A stretch of DNA of 64,000 nt from assembly GCF_000719705.1 (NCBI RefSeq), contig NZ_JOHO01000011.1, positions 248,001 through 312,000 of the forward strand. Direction: 5' to 3'. Of the stretch, positions 28,703-35,909 are shown in pieces. The notes under the pieces were generated by a model. The model was not told the DNA's origin. It saw nothing but the letters and a program-made list of their open reading frames with translations, and ran no database searches. Origin of the DNA: Streptomyces sp. NRRL S-350 (lineage in GTDB: Bacteria; Actinomycetota; Actinomycetes; Streptomycetales; Streptomycetaceae). Position 1 is the stretch's first letter, and the number at the start of each line of letters is the position of its first letter. A program made the translations under genes and the position numbers.

Positions 28703-29542
28703 TCACGGGGTGGCGGGCTGGACGAGGAAGACGCGGTCGTGGCTGATCCAGACCTCGTCGCCCGGGCCGGGGCGCAGGCTGCCCGCGCTACCGGTGGTGC
28801 AGCGGACCTTCACCCGGTCCTTGCCGAGCTTGATGACGGGGCCGAGGATCGTGGCCTGGTAGCGGCCGGACGTGGTCCCGCCGACGGTGTCGCCCTCGTA
28901 TCCGGTGCGGCCCGCGGCGTCCCGGAAGGACGGCCGGGGCGCGGGCTCCGAGGTGACGGGGAGCCGGTGCATGTGTTCCTTGCAGTCGGCGCAGCGGCGG
29001 CTCTGCCAGCGCTGCCCGTCTTCCTCGTACTCGGAGGTGATCTCCCACGACTCGTGGGGGCACGGGAGCTCCGCGCCGATCTCCTTGGCGTACTGGGCGA
29101 GGAGGGCGGCGGCCCACTCGCGGGCGTCCTCCGGGTGCGCGCCGGTCTCCTCGTAGAGGTCGACGAGGCGCTGCACCGCGGTACGGTCCGCGGCCTGCTC
29201 CTCGGGGTCCTCGTAGTGCGCCTCGACGGGCCGCCACGCGGTGACGACGATCGGGACCTCCTCGACCTCGACGGCGGTGACGGTGTCGCCGGTCCAGCCG
29301 TGGTTCTCCGGTGCGCCGCCGCCGACCTCGAAGTCCCCGAGGTCCAGCTCGGCCTCGTAGGTGACGGTGTAGGTCCGGTTGTCGCCGTCGGCGTCGCGGA
29401 ACACCACGGCGCGCTCCTGGCTGTACTTGAGCGTGTAGAGCTTCTGGTCGTCGAGGATGACGTCGCCGTCGATGTCGTCCGGGCTGCCGGGCGGGACGCC
29501 GAGGGCGCCGAGCTCGGCGTGGGTGAACTCTCGGGTGATCAC
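28703..29542 (-). CDS. hypothetical protein, 279 aa
   Basis: GTG at 29542 overlaps the previous stop. An N-terminal FTHAELGALGVPPGSPDDID segment is followed by beta-rich parts (EAELDLGDFEVGGGAPE; VEVEEVPIVVTAWRPVEAHY), a helical middle, a CPHESWEITSEYEED..CADC pair and a C-terminal beta domain ending in WISHDRVFLVQPATP. The Cys pair suggests a zinc site. No recognised family. It could be a substrate-modifying or regulator protein. Confidence 0.55.
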   Translation of the reverse strand: MITREFTHAELGALGVPPGSPDDIDGDVILDDQKLYTLKYSQERAVVFRDADGDNRTYTVTYEAELDLGDFEVGGGAPENHGWTGDTVTAVEVEEVPIVVTAWRPVEAHYEDPEEQAADRTAVQRLVDLYEETGAHPEDAREWAAALLAQYAKEIGAELPCPHESWEITSEYEEDGQRWQSRRCADCKEHMHRLPVTSEPAPRPSFRDAAGRTGYEGDTVGGTTSGRYQATILGPVIKLGKDRVKVRCTTGSAGSLRPGPGDEVWISHDRVFLVQPATP

Positions 29543-29757
29543 GGTTGGTTGTCCTCTCGGTCGGGGTGCTGCTCGGGCTGGCAGGGCGGCGTCTTGTCGC
29601 CCTGGAGGGTGTTCCAGGACTGCTCGCCGCGGGTCCACTCGGTCCACCACTGGCGGCCGTAGGGGTTCGGGCGGCGGATGGCCAGCAAGTCGCAGGCACC
29701 GCAACGCTTGCGGTGGCTGCCGACCTCGGCCCAGCGGTGGCGGGTCGCGGCGGTCAC
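29539..29757 (-). CDS. small Cys/Trp-rich hypothetical protein, 72 aa
   Basis: GTG at 29757 overlaps the previous stop. It contains RKRCGACDLLAIRRPNPYGR and a WWTEWTRGEQSW segment, the pattern of small zinc-binding phage proteins. Charged C-terminus. Confidence 0.5.
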   Translation of the reverse strand: MTAATRHRWAEVGSHRKRCGACDLLAIRRPNPYGRQWWTEWTRGEQSWNTLQGDKTPPCQPEQHPDREDNQP

Positions 29758-30146
29758 CGGCCGGCCGCCGGGGAGGTGCAACCACGTCCGGTCTTCTGGC
29801 AGGTGCGGGCGGCGAGCAGGACGTCGCCGGCGGCCACCCACTCCTGGTAGCGGGCCTCGTCGGAGGGGCGCCGCTCGTCCTCGTCGATCGCCTCCAGCCG
29901 GCGGAGGGCTTCGCCGCCGATCAGGTCGGCGCCCTCGGCGAGGATCGCGTCGCGGAACGCGACGTCCTCCGGGCGTTCGGGGGCGGTGACGGTCGGGGCG
30001 GGCGGTGCGGTGGGCTCGGGCCAGCCGAGGACGTCGCGGATCTCGTACGCCGAGTAGCGCTGCTCGGAGACGAGGCGGCCGTTCTCCCAGGTCTGGCCGG
30101 CGGCGAGGAGCGCGGCGAGGGCGTTCAGCCGGTTTTCGGTGGTCAT
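29754..30146 (-). CDS. hypothetical protein, 130 aa
   Basis: ATG at 30146. A helical N-terminus (NRLNALAALLAAGQTWENGR) and YSAYEIRDVLGWPEP resemble small HTH or dimerisation units; the C-terminal half is acidic and ends with a Cys pair (TCQKTGRGC). No recognised family. Confidence 0.5.
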   Translation of the reverse strand: MTTENRLNALAALLAAGQTWENGRLVSEQRYSAYEIRDVLGWPEPTAPPAPTVTAPERPEDVAFRDAILAEGADLIGGEALRRLEAIDEDERRPSDEARYQEWVAAGDVLLAARTCQKTGRGCTSPAAGR

Positions 30147-30171
30147 CTTCGTGGTCTCCCTTGGTGGTTGG

Positions 30172-31065
30172 TCAGGCCGCCGCGTGGCGGCCTCGGGTCC
30201 GCCGGAGCCCTTCGGCGTCTCGGCGGCAGATCGCGCAGTTCGCGGAGCCGTCCGGCTGGAGGCGGAGCGCGGCGCCGAGGACGTGCCCGCGGGTGCAGGT
30301 GTCGCGGACCTCGCCCTTGCCGAGGAGGTAGCGGACCTGGAGGCGGACCTCGGTGCGCCCGGCGGCGTCGTCGAGGTGATCGGGGGTCAGGCACCCGCGG
30401 TAGCCGCACTCGGGCAGGACGCTGCCGACCGGGGCCCGGCCGTTGGCCCACTCGAAGCCGAGGCGTGCGGGGGAGGTGCAGCGGCCCCGGATCCTGAGCG
30501 TCGGGGAGCCGCCGGGCCGGTAGCGCGGGCCGTTCCACTCCATGTGGCCGCCGTCGACGAGGACCAGGTGCTCGGCCCAGCGCTCGGTGACCGACCTGGT
30601 CTTGCGGGGCTGCTTGAACTGAATGCCCGTCGCGACGCGGATCCGGCTGACGACGGTCTTGTCCACGCCGAGCTCGGCGGCGATCTGGATGTTCGTCGCG
30701 CGGCCGAGGCGGGCCACGATCGCGTCGTGCTTGCGGTGCCGGCGGGTGCGGTCGGGCAGGATCGTCGCCGGCCCGAACTTGCCGAGGCGGCGGTAGCGGC
30801 GGACGGTGTCCGTGGCGGCGCCGGTGCGCCGGTGGATCTCCGCGTTGGTGTAGCCCTCATCGAGGAGCAGCCGGATCAGCCGTCCCTGCGGGTGGTCGAT
30901 CCGGCCCCGGTACTCGGCTTGCGAGACGTCCGGGATGCCGTGGGCACGGCGGATCCGGCCGACCCGGGCACGCCCGGCGCCGGTACGGCGGGCGATCTCG
31001 GCGTTGGTCAGCCCCTGGCCGATCAGCGTCAGGATGTCGGCCTCGGGGACGTCTACGGTGCTCAA
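30172..31065 (-). CDS. HTH-HNH endonuclease-like protein, 297 aa
   Basis: TTG start at 31065 with AGGAGG about 9 nt upstream. The N-terminal 150 residues hold three HTH units of a homing type: LTNAEIARRTGAGRARVGRI, YTNAEIHRRTGAATDTVRRY and TNIQIAAELGVDKTVVSRI. The C-terminal half has the HNH pattern: an EWNG segment, CGYRGCLTPDHLDD with the Cys-x4-Cys and His of the ββα-metal fold, then CTRGHVLG and CAICRR zinc ligands. Likely a DNA-cutting or DNA-binding protein with extended recognition; homing and phage HNH proteins share this order. Catalysis is inferred. Confidence 0.65.
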   Translation of the reverse strand: MSTVDVPEADILTLIGQGLTNAEIARRTGAGRARVGRIRRAHGIPDVSQAEYRGRIDHPQGRLIRLLLDEGYTNAEIHRRTGAATDTVRRYRRLGKFGPATILPDRTRRHRKHDAIVARLGRATNIQIAAELGVDKTVVSRIRVATGIQFKQPRKTRSVTERWAEHLVLVDGGHMEWNGPRYRPGGSPTLRIRGRCTSPARLGFEWANGRAPVGSVLPECGYRGCLTPDHLDDAAGRTEVRLQVRYLLGKGEVRDTCTRGHVLGAALRLQPDGSANCAICRRDAEGLRRTRGRHAAA

Positions 31066-31185
31066 CTGCGGTTTCCTCCTCTGCGGGGCTGGTCGTTGAT
31101 CGGCTCGTGTGGGGTGCCGGTGGGGCTCTCGCGGCCCCGACGCCCGGGGCGGCCCCCGGGCGTCGGACCGGAGGCTGACGGGTCG

Positions 31186-31617
31186 TCATACGGCCTCCCG
31201 CGGGGGCCCGGTGTCCTCGCCGGCCGGGCGCACCGACGGGTGCCGGGTCCGGTTGGCGAGCGCCCGGGCCAGGGCGCGCGCGCCGTACCGCTCGGCGGCG
31301 GCCTGCTCGCCGTGCTCGTCGACCAGGGCGAGGACCATCTCGGTGGTGACGCCCTCCGGGGTCGGCGGGGCCGGGCGGCGGGCGGCTGCTCCGCACAGCA
31401 GGCAGTTGCTCGGCGCGGTCGGGTCGACCGGGCCGGCCGGGTGCCGGGCGCAGCTGTTCGTCCGGGCGGCGCCGCGCACGACGGCGACCAGGCCCCGGCA
31501 GCGGTCCAGCTTCTCGGCGATCTCACCGAGGGTGCCGTCGGTCAGCTCGTGCTGGTCCGGGATCGCGCCCAGCTCCCGCAGGGCTGCGGCCAGTGCCGGG
31601 ATGTGGTCGGGGTTCAT
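31186..31617 (-). CDS. hypothetical protein with Cys pair, 143 aa
   Basis: ATG at 31617. Helical N-terminus (IPALAAALRELGAIPDQHEL) and a CARHPAGPVDPTAPSNCLLC region with probable zinc ligands at about residues 56-75. The C-terminal half is helical (ERYGARALARALANRTRHPS). It lies between the initiator-like gene and the HNH gene. Confidence 0.55.
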   Translation of the reverse strand: MNPDHIPALAAALRELGAIPDQHELTDGTLGEIAEKLDRCRGLVAVVRGAARTNSCARHPAGPVDPTAPSNCLLCGAAARRPAPPTPEGVTTEMVLALVDEHGEQAAAERYGARALARALANRTRHPSVRPAGEDTGPPREAV

Positions 31618-31675
31618 GGCCTCGCTCCTTCGTACGGGTCGGTCGTCGAACGGGTCGTCAGGGGCGGTGCGGGGG

Positions 31676-32968
31676 TCATCCGGTCACCGCTGCGTCGCTG
31701 GTCCCGTACCGGCAGCGCTGGCAGCAGTAGTCGTGCTCGTCGGCGGGCCGGTAGGTGCCGCCGCAGCCGACGCACGTCTGCTCGCCCTCGGCCAGGCCGC
31801 CCGCGAGCAGGCCGAGCAGCGGCCTCTGCCCAGGCACCTGGCCCTTCGCCGGCCGGGCCGGACGGCCCTCGCCGCGCACCGACGTCAGGGCGGGCCGCTG
31901 GGCGTCGTCCTGGGGCTCCCAGCCGGGGTACTCGTCGGGCTCGATGAGCTCGCCGGACGGGCCCCACAGCGGCAGGTCGGCTTCCGGATCCACCGGGGTG
32001 GCCGGAGCGGCCGGAGCAGGGGCGGCCGGGGCCGAGGCGGGCTTGTCGCCGCCCAGCACCAACGCCGCGCTCTCGTTGTCCCGGCGCAGTTGCTCGGCCC
32101 GCCGCCGTTCCTGCTCGGCCCGGCTCTCGGCCTCGCGTTCGTCCCGGAGGCACCCGCCGCAGCGGTCACGGTCCGCCCGGACGATCCGGCCCTTGCCGCA
32201 GGCGCAGACCCGCACGGCCGTCGCCTGCTCGGCCGGGGCCGCGCCAGCGGCTCCCGTGCCGAGCCCACCCGCCACCGGCTCGTTCTTCCGCTGACGAGAG
32301 ATCAAATCGGTTTGGCCGTGAGCCTCGCTCGCGCGGAGGGGTTGCTGACCAACTACATCAGCCATCTCCCTGTTGTTCTCCTGGGAACCCCCTGTGTTGT
32401 TCGGACCACCGTGGTCCGAACCGGTCGTGCCACTGTGGTCCGAACTCGGTCGTGCCACTGTGGTCCGAACTTCTTCCGGGGTTCCCTGCGGAAGTTCAGG
32501 CCACTGTGGTCCGAACTCCGAGTTCGAGCCACTGTGGTCCGAACTTCCCGCCGGGGCATCGCCTTCGTCGTCCTTCGGCGTGCGAGCGGTCCCCTTGAGG
32601 TAGACCAGCGCGGCCTCCCAGTTCGGGAAGGGGCACAGCACGAGCATGTAGAGCGTCGACTTGCCCCGCTTGCTCTCACCGATGACCACGACGATCCCGG
32701 CCAGCACGCCGGCCTGGAGCATCCGGCGCATGTCCGGCTCGCGGAGCCCGCACCACTTCGCCATGTCCTGGATGCGGTACGCCTTGCCGTCCCGGTGGCG
32801 CAGCTCGCCGCTCTTGTGCGCCACGGCGCGGAGCTGGGCCATCACCCCCGCGAACTTGTACTTCTTCAAGGCAGCGGGCATCGCGGGAGTCCAGTGCTGC
32901 AACAGCCTCAGGCCGAAGGTGTGCACGGGGCACCCGTCCTTCTGCTGCTGATCTGCATTGGTGCTCAA
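31676..32968 (-). CDS. probable replication initiator / DNA-binding protein with internal iterons, 430 aa
   Basis: TTG start at 32968 with AGAGGA 8 nt upstream; an alternative GTG at 33019 overlaps the previous stop but adds a poor Pro-rich N-terminus. Residues about 15-125 form a winged-helix-like domain (HTFGLRLLQHWTPAMPAALK; YRIQDMAKWCGLREPDMRRM; VIGESKRGKSTLYMLVLC). Residues about 140-190 are encoded by five iterons. The C-terminal part carries two zinc-finger-like groups (VCACGKGRIVRADRDRCGGC and CVGCGG..YCCQRC) and Pro/Ala linkers. Winged-helix initiators with iterons inside their own gene are known from phage lambda O and related systems. Role inferred, not proven. Confidence 0.6.
   Translation of the reverse strand: MSTNADQQQKDGCPVHTFGLRLLQHWTPAMPAALKKYKFAGVMAQLRAVAHKSGELRHRDGKAYRIQDMAKWCGLREPDMRRMLQAGVLAGIVVVIGESKRGKSTLYMLVLCPFPNWEAALVYLKGTARTPKDDEGDAPAGSSDHSGSNSEFGPQWPELPQGTPEEVRTTVARPSSDHSGTTGSDHGGPNNTGGSQENNREMADVVGQQPLRASEAHGQTDLISRQRKNEPVAGGLGTGAAGAAPAEQATAVRVCACGKGRIVRADRDRCGGCLRDEREAESRAEQERRRAEQLRRDNESAALVLGGDKPASAPAAPAPAAPATPVDPEADLPLWGPSGELIEPDEYPGWEPQDDAQRPALTSVRGEGRPARPAKGQVPGQRPLLGLLAGGLAEGEQTCVGCGGTYRPADEHDYCCQRCRYGTSDAAVTG
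32399..32544. repeat. five iterons CCACTGTGGTCCGAAC inside the initiator gene
   Basis: Sixteen-base units at 32406 (with one change), 32430, 32455, 32501 and 32529, spaced 24, 25, 46 and 28 bp. The leftmost unit also forms a perfect inverted repeat, arms GTTCGGACCAC with a 1-bp centre (32399-32421). Each unit is a partial palindrome. The spacing close to multiples of the helical repeat is typical of replication-origin iterons. Candidate origin; the region left of it is relatively AT-rich. Confidence 0.65.
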
Positions 32969-33015
32969 GGGGTCGATTCCTCTGCTTGGGCTGGGCGGTG
33001 GGCAGTAGGGCGGGG

Positions 33016-33522
33016 TCACTCGCCGGGGAGCCTCGCGGGCGGCGGCGGGGCCGGCCTGGGGAAGCTCCCCGGTGCCGCCAGCAGTTCCGCGAGGGCCGCC
33101 ACGAATCCCGGGTCCGCCTGAGCGTGGATCAGCTCAGCGGCGTCCCTGACGTCTCCATGCAGCGGAAGGCGCACGTACGCCGGGCCCCGGACGCTCTGCG
33201 TGTTGAAGCGGGGGCGCTCGTTCCGCAGGGCGGTCCGCTCCGGTTCCACCGCCGAGCCGTACGCCCCGTAGAAGGACAGGGCGATGTACTCCGCCAGCGA
33301 CCACCACTTCGAATCGCGCCGGTGGGCCTTGAGGCGGGTCGACACCGTGGAGGTCTGGCCGATGTAGAGGGCCTGGCGGCTGGCGTCGTACACGCGGTAG
33401 AGCACCGCTGCGCACTGGGCGCCGTCAGGGATGTGCAGCGAGGCCACCGGGTCCTCGCGGTCCAGCCGTTGGAGCGGCATGTGCACCGGCATCCAGGCAG
33501 GCGTATCCGCGTTCTCGATCAT
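33016..33522 (-). CDS. GIY-YIG domain protein, 168 aa
   Basis: ATG at 33522 (MIENADTPAWMPVHMPLQRL). Residues about 38-100 carry the core: VLYRVYDASRQALYIGQTST, a downstream Arg/His segment (RLKAHRRDSKWW) and the helix with Glu (EPERTALRNERPRFN). Different in sequence from the 19477 protein, though both have the LYIG signature. It diverges from a Phd/YefM antitoxin gene with 78 bp between the starts. Could be a nuclease with a role in element maintenance; unproven. Confidence 0.6.
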   Translation of the reverse strand: MIENADTPAWMPVHMPLQRLDREDPVASLHIPDGAQCAAVLYRVYDASRQALYIGQTSTVSTRLKAHRRDSKWWSLAEYIALSFYGAYGSAVEPERTALRNERPRFNTQSVRGPAYVRLPLHGDVRDAAELIHAQADPGFVAALAELLAAPGSFPRPAPPPPARLPGE

Positions 33523-33600
33523 GCTCGAATTGTACAACACGACGCATACGCAAGTACGACGGACATTCACGTCCGCCGGGCAGGCATGTACGCTTGCGTT
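33523..33600. promoter_or_regulatory. divergent promoter with inverted motifs
   Basis: The 78-bp gap between the GIY-YIG gene and the antitoxin contains ACGCAAGTACG and, farther right, GTACGCTTGCGT, a spaced inverted pair, and a small CGGAC/GTCCG hairpin. Phd/YefM antitoxins usually bind palindromes at their own promoters, so these are likely operators; the exact site is not fixed. Confidence 0.5.
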
Positions 33601-33801
33601 ATGAGTCAGTCGCAGGAAGACCGCATGGGCGTATCCGACGCCCGCGCCAACCTCACCGAGGTCATCGCCAAGGCACGGCTGCTGGACCAGCGCATCGTGC
33701 TCACCCGCCGGGACAAGCCCCAGGCCGTCCTCGTGTCCCCCGAGTTCTACGAGCGCGCCTTGGCGGCCCTCGGTGAGAAGCCCGAGGGCCAGGCCGACTG
33801 A
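33601..33801 (+). CDS. Phd/YefM-type antitoxin, 66 aa
   Basis: Matches the family in size and pattern: the N-terminal DNA-binding start MGVSDARANLTEVIAKARLL, then IVLTRRDKPQAVLVSPEFYE (the Phd LTRRGKPVAVLVSxxEYE signature) and a short helical tail. Phd/YefM antitoxins bind and neutralise Doc or RelE-type toxins and repress their own operon. No toxin follows; the gene ends at a hairpin. The divergent neighbour is a GIY-YIG protein, so the pair may be unusual or the antitoxin an orphan. Confidence 0.75.
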   Translation: MSQSQEDRMGVSDARANLTEVIAKARLLDQRIVLTRRDKPQAVLVSPEFYERALAALGEKPEGQAD

Positions 33802-33817
33802 CTCTCCGCACGCCACA

Positions 33818-33840
33818 GGCCGCCCCCAGCGAGGGCGGCC
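33818..33840 (+). terminator. short hairpin after the antitoxin gene
   Basis: GGCCGCCC and GGGCGGCC arms, 17 bp after the stop at 33801. Confidence 0.55.
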
Positions 33841-33860
33841 GTTTCGGCATGTCCTGGTGC

Positions 33861-34331
33861 TCACCGGCGGTTGAGCTGGCGCGGGATGCCCATGCCCTCG
33901 CGGCGCGCCGCGACCTCCAGGGCCGCCCACCGGCGGTCGAGCTGGCGGCGCTCCTTGGGCGTGAGCCGCACCGCCCGGTCGATGACCTGGACGACGACGG
34001 CCGCCGAGCAGATGAAGGTGTCGAAGGCGTCCTCGGTGCTGCGCACCACCTCGCCCTCGGGCTCGACCCGGTACAGGTCGCCGAGCCACCGCATCGAGGC
34101 GTAGTAGCGGGCGTACAGCTTGTCCGTGCTGATGTAGACCTTGTCGGGCTGGCCGGTCGGCGGTTCGCTGAGTCGACCGTCGGGCAGCCGGATCTGCACG
34201 CCGGCGGCGCGGGCCTTGCACTCCGGGCAGTTCGGGTGCGCGATCAGGGGCGGCTTGGGCACGAGCCGGTCGCCGACCTGGAGGCCGGCCGCCCCGCCGT
34301 GGAAGTAGCGGGTGCGGGTGTCGTTCGTCAT
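33861..34331 (-). CDS. Arr-like ADP-ribosyltransferase family protein, 156 aa
   Basis: Segments in the order of Arr (rifampin ADP-ribosyltransferase) enzymes: RYFHGGAAGLQVGDRLVP near the start (the FHG.....GD.L element), DKVYISTDKLYARYYAS (a VYFTATxxxAxxyA strand-helix), GDLYRVEPEGEVVRSTEDA (the YxVEPxGxxxxD stretch) and FICSAAVVVQVIDRAVRL. A Cys-Pro-Glu-Cys insertion (residues about 35-38) is extra. The similarity is read by eye; it may act on a host or phage molecule rather than on rifampin. It ends the WhiB-RusA-recombination operon. Confidence 0.5.
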   Translation of the reverse strand: MTNDTRTRYFHGGAAGLQVGDRLVPKPPLIAHPNCPECKARAAGVQIRLPDGRLSEPPTGQPDKVYISTDKLYARYYASMRWLGDLYRVEPEGEVVRSTEDAFDTFICSAAVVVQVIDRAVRLTPKERRQLDRRWAALEVAARREGMGIPRQLNRR

Positions 34332-34429
34332 CAGGGCTCCGGAACTGGCGGGGCCCGGGCACCACGGCGGTGCCCGGGACGGGGACTTCGGGGAGGGCCG
34401 GACGGCCGGGAGCCGGCCGCCCGGCCGGG

Positions 34430-34675
34430 CTACTCCGCGGCCGGGCGCTTCTCGTGCGACCCGCGCGCACCGCCGCGGTTGCGGAAGGTGACCTTCATGT
34501 CCCCGAGGAGGCGGTGCATCGCGCCATAGGACAGGTCGTAGGTCTCCGCGAGGGACCGGATCGACGCGCCGCCGTCGTACGACTTCGCGGCGGCCTTGCC
34601 GACCTTCTCGCGCTTCTCGCCGGTCAGCCGGTTGTACTTCTTCGGCCCGGGACGGGCGACGCCAGCGTTCGACAT
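34430..34675 (-). CDS. small HTH protein, 81 aa
   Basis: ATG at 34675 (MSNAGVARPGPKKYNRLTGE). Residues about 30-60 form an HTH (YDGGASIRSLAETYDLSYGA, then MHRLLGDM) with basic flanks (KKYNRLTGEKREKVGKAAAK; RNRGGARGSHEKR). Such AT-hook/HTH proteins are common in actinomycete elements. Target unknown. Confidence 0.55.
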   Translation of the reverse strand: MSNAGVARPGPKKYNRLTGEKREKVGKAAAKSYDGGASIRSLAETYDLSYGAMHRLLGDMKVTFRNRGGARGSHEKRPAAE

Positions 34676-34784
34676 GGGTGGTGTCCTCTTCTCTTCTACT
34701 GGGGAGGCCGGCCCGCCGGGGGGCGGGACGACCACGGGTGCGTGTTCCAGCCCCGACCCGGGCCGGACTTCCAGGTAGGGGCGC

Positions 34785-34961
34785 TCACCGGGCCGCCGGG
34801 CCGGGCAGCCGGTCCAGGGCGTCGCCGAGCTCGTCCGCGATGCCGCGGCGGCGGTCGGCGAGCTCCGGCGCGTCCGGCTCGACCACCGCGGCGCCCAGCA
34901 GCAGGCAGTCGACGATCTCGACCACCTCCGCCACACCGAGGCCCTTCACGGTCGCGGCCAT
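34785..34961 (-). CDS. very small hypothetical protein, 58 aa
   Basis: ATG at 34961 with GAGGAG 8 nt upstream; the stop at 34785 ends MAATVKGLGVAEVVEIVDCL.. after 58 codons. Helical and acidic. Codon usage and the strong ribosome-binding site support it. Confidence 0.5.
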   Translation of the reverse strand: MAATVKGLGVAEVVEIVDCLLLGAAVVEPDAPELADRRRGIADELGDALDRLPGPAAR

Positions 34962-34973
34962 CTCGGCTTCTCC

Positions 34974-35213
34974 TCACATCTCGTCGGGTAGGGCTGTCCT
35001 CGAGTACGCGGCGACCTGCGCCGCGACGTTCTTCGCGGCGGCCCGCTCGGCGCACACCTTGTGAGCCGGCCGCCGTTCCTCGTCCCGCAGGTGGGTCAGG
35101 TCCCCGCAGTACCGGCAGGGCGCGACGCGGTCCGACCAGTGCCGCGCGGCCCGCCAGTCCAGGAGCACGGACTGGGCGGGCGGCTCAGGCGGCCGCCGCC
35201 GTGGCGAGGGCAC
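34974..35213 (-). CDS. small zinc-finger-like protein, 79 aa
   Basis: Begins within the 3' end of the WhiB gene (start 35213, GTG, with GGAGG close upstream; an alternative GTG at 35168 would avoid most of the overlap). It contains CRYCGDLTHLRDEERRPAHK and a Cys-Ala-Glu-Arg end, a C..C......H..C finger. Confidence 0.5.
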   Translation of the reverse strand: MPSPRRRPPEPPAQSVLLDWRAARHWSDRVAPCRYCGDLTHLRDEERRPAHKVCAERAAAKNVAAQVAAYSRTALPDEM

Positions 35214-35598
35214 GCGCCCCCTCCTCGTCGTCGTCGCCGTCGGCCTGGTCCTCGCCGTCGTCCTGCTCGGCCTCCTCGGTGACCGGCGGGATGTACGGGC
35301 GGCCGTCCGCCACCGCGGCGGCCCACTGGGCGGCGTCCGGGCGGCGCTTCACGAGCGCGCGCCGCTCCGGCTCGGACATGCCGCCCCACACCCCGTGCCG
35401 CTCGCCCCGCTCCAGGGCGCCGGCGAGGCAGCGCAGCGACACCGGGCACACGCTGCACTCGGCCTTGGCCTCCTGGATGTCGGCCGCCGTATCGCCGAAG
35501 AACAGGTCGGGGTACTCGGAGTCCCGGCACACCGCCTTCTCCGACCAGTGCGCGGGCCGCGGCAGGTTGTCCGGCGCGTACTTGTTCCGCCTCGACAT
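35185..35598 (-). CDS. WhiB-family iron-sulfur transcription factor, 137 aa
   Basis: The four cluster cysteines are C24, C48, C51 and C57 in the order C-x23-C-x2-C-x5-C, followed by the family GVWGG turn at about residue 69. WhiB-like (Wbl) proteins bind a [4Fe-4S] cluster and work with sigma factors. The acidic C-terminal tail (EEAEQDDGEDQADGDDDEEG) is unusual. Phage and element WhiB proteins can act as inhibitors of host WhiB or as regulators. Start ATG at 35598 with GGAGGTG upstream. Confidence 0.85.
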   Translation of the reverse strand: MSRRNKYAPDNLPRPAHWSEKAVCRDSEYPDLFFGDTAADIQEAKAECSVCPVSLRCLAGALERGERHGVWGGMSEPERRALVKRRPDAAQWAAAVADGRPYIPPVTEEAEQDDGEDQADGDDDEEGARALATAAAA

Positions 35599-35909
35599 CA
35601 GGACACCTCCCCGCCGTGTCCGGACACCGGCCCACGGCCGTGTCCGGACACGCCCCGGACAGTGTCCGTGCAGGTCATCGGGTACTCGGCGGACGGCATC
35701 CGCCGCCTGTCCGGACATCCGCGCGCGCTGCGGACACGCCTGTCCGGACACCTTGCGTACGTCCGGACATCGCTGTCCGGACGTGTCCGGGCCGGTGTCC
35801 GGACCGTCCGGACGATCAGCAGCACGCTGACGACGACGGCGACCGGCGCCCACCACGGCCAGATCGCGACGGCCGAGATCCCGACGAAGACCAGGTCGAT
35901 CAGCCGCAC
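35598..35909 (-). CDS. small membrane protein with palindrome-encoded tail, 103 aa
   Basis: GTG at 35909 overlaps the end of the HTH gene by 10 bp. Residues 4-33 form one membrane helix (LIDLVFVGISAVAIWPWWAP..VVVSVLLI). Residues about 31-100 are encoded by TGTCCGGACA repeats (RTVRTPARTRPDSDVRT, then GCPDRRRMPS). The tail may be cytoplasmic and disordered. Its stop overlaps the WhiB start (ATGA). Confidence 0.5.
   Translation of the reverse strand: MRLIDLVFVGISAVAIWPWWAPVAVVVSVLLIVRTVRTPARTRPDSDVRTYARCPDRRVRSARGCPDRRRMPSAEYPMTCTDTVRGVSGHGRGPVSGHGGEVS
35606..35816. repeat. TGTCCGGACA cluster F, inside a gene
   Basis: At least five near-exact TGTCCGGACA copies plus half-sites over about 210 bp, in frame in the small membrane protein gene. 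The density is as high as in cluster A. Confidence 0.75.

Noticed and set aside
32399-32421. The 11-bp-arm inverted repeat as a terminator
   Set aside because: It lies in the middle of a coding sequence and is one of five related iterons, so an initiator-binding site is more likely.
33861-34331. Calling this gene a rifampin-resistance gene (arr)
   Set aside because: The similarity is limited to segment order and there is an extra Cys pair; context is an element operon, so only a family-level call is justified.
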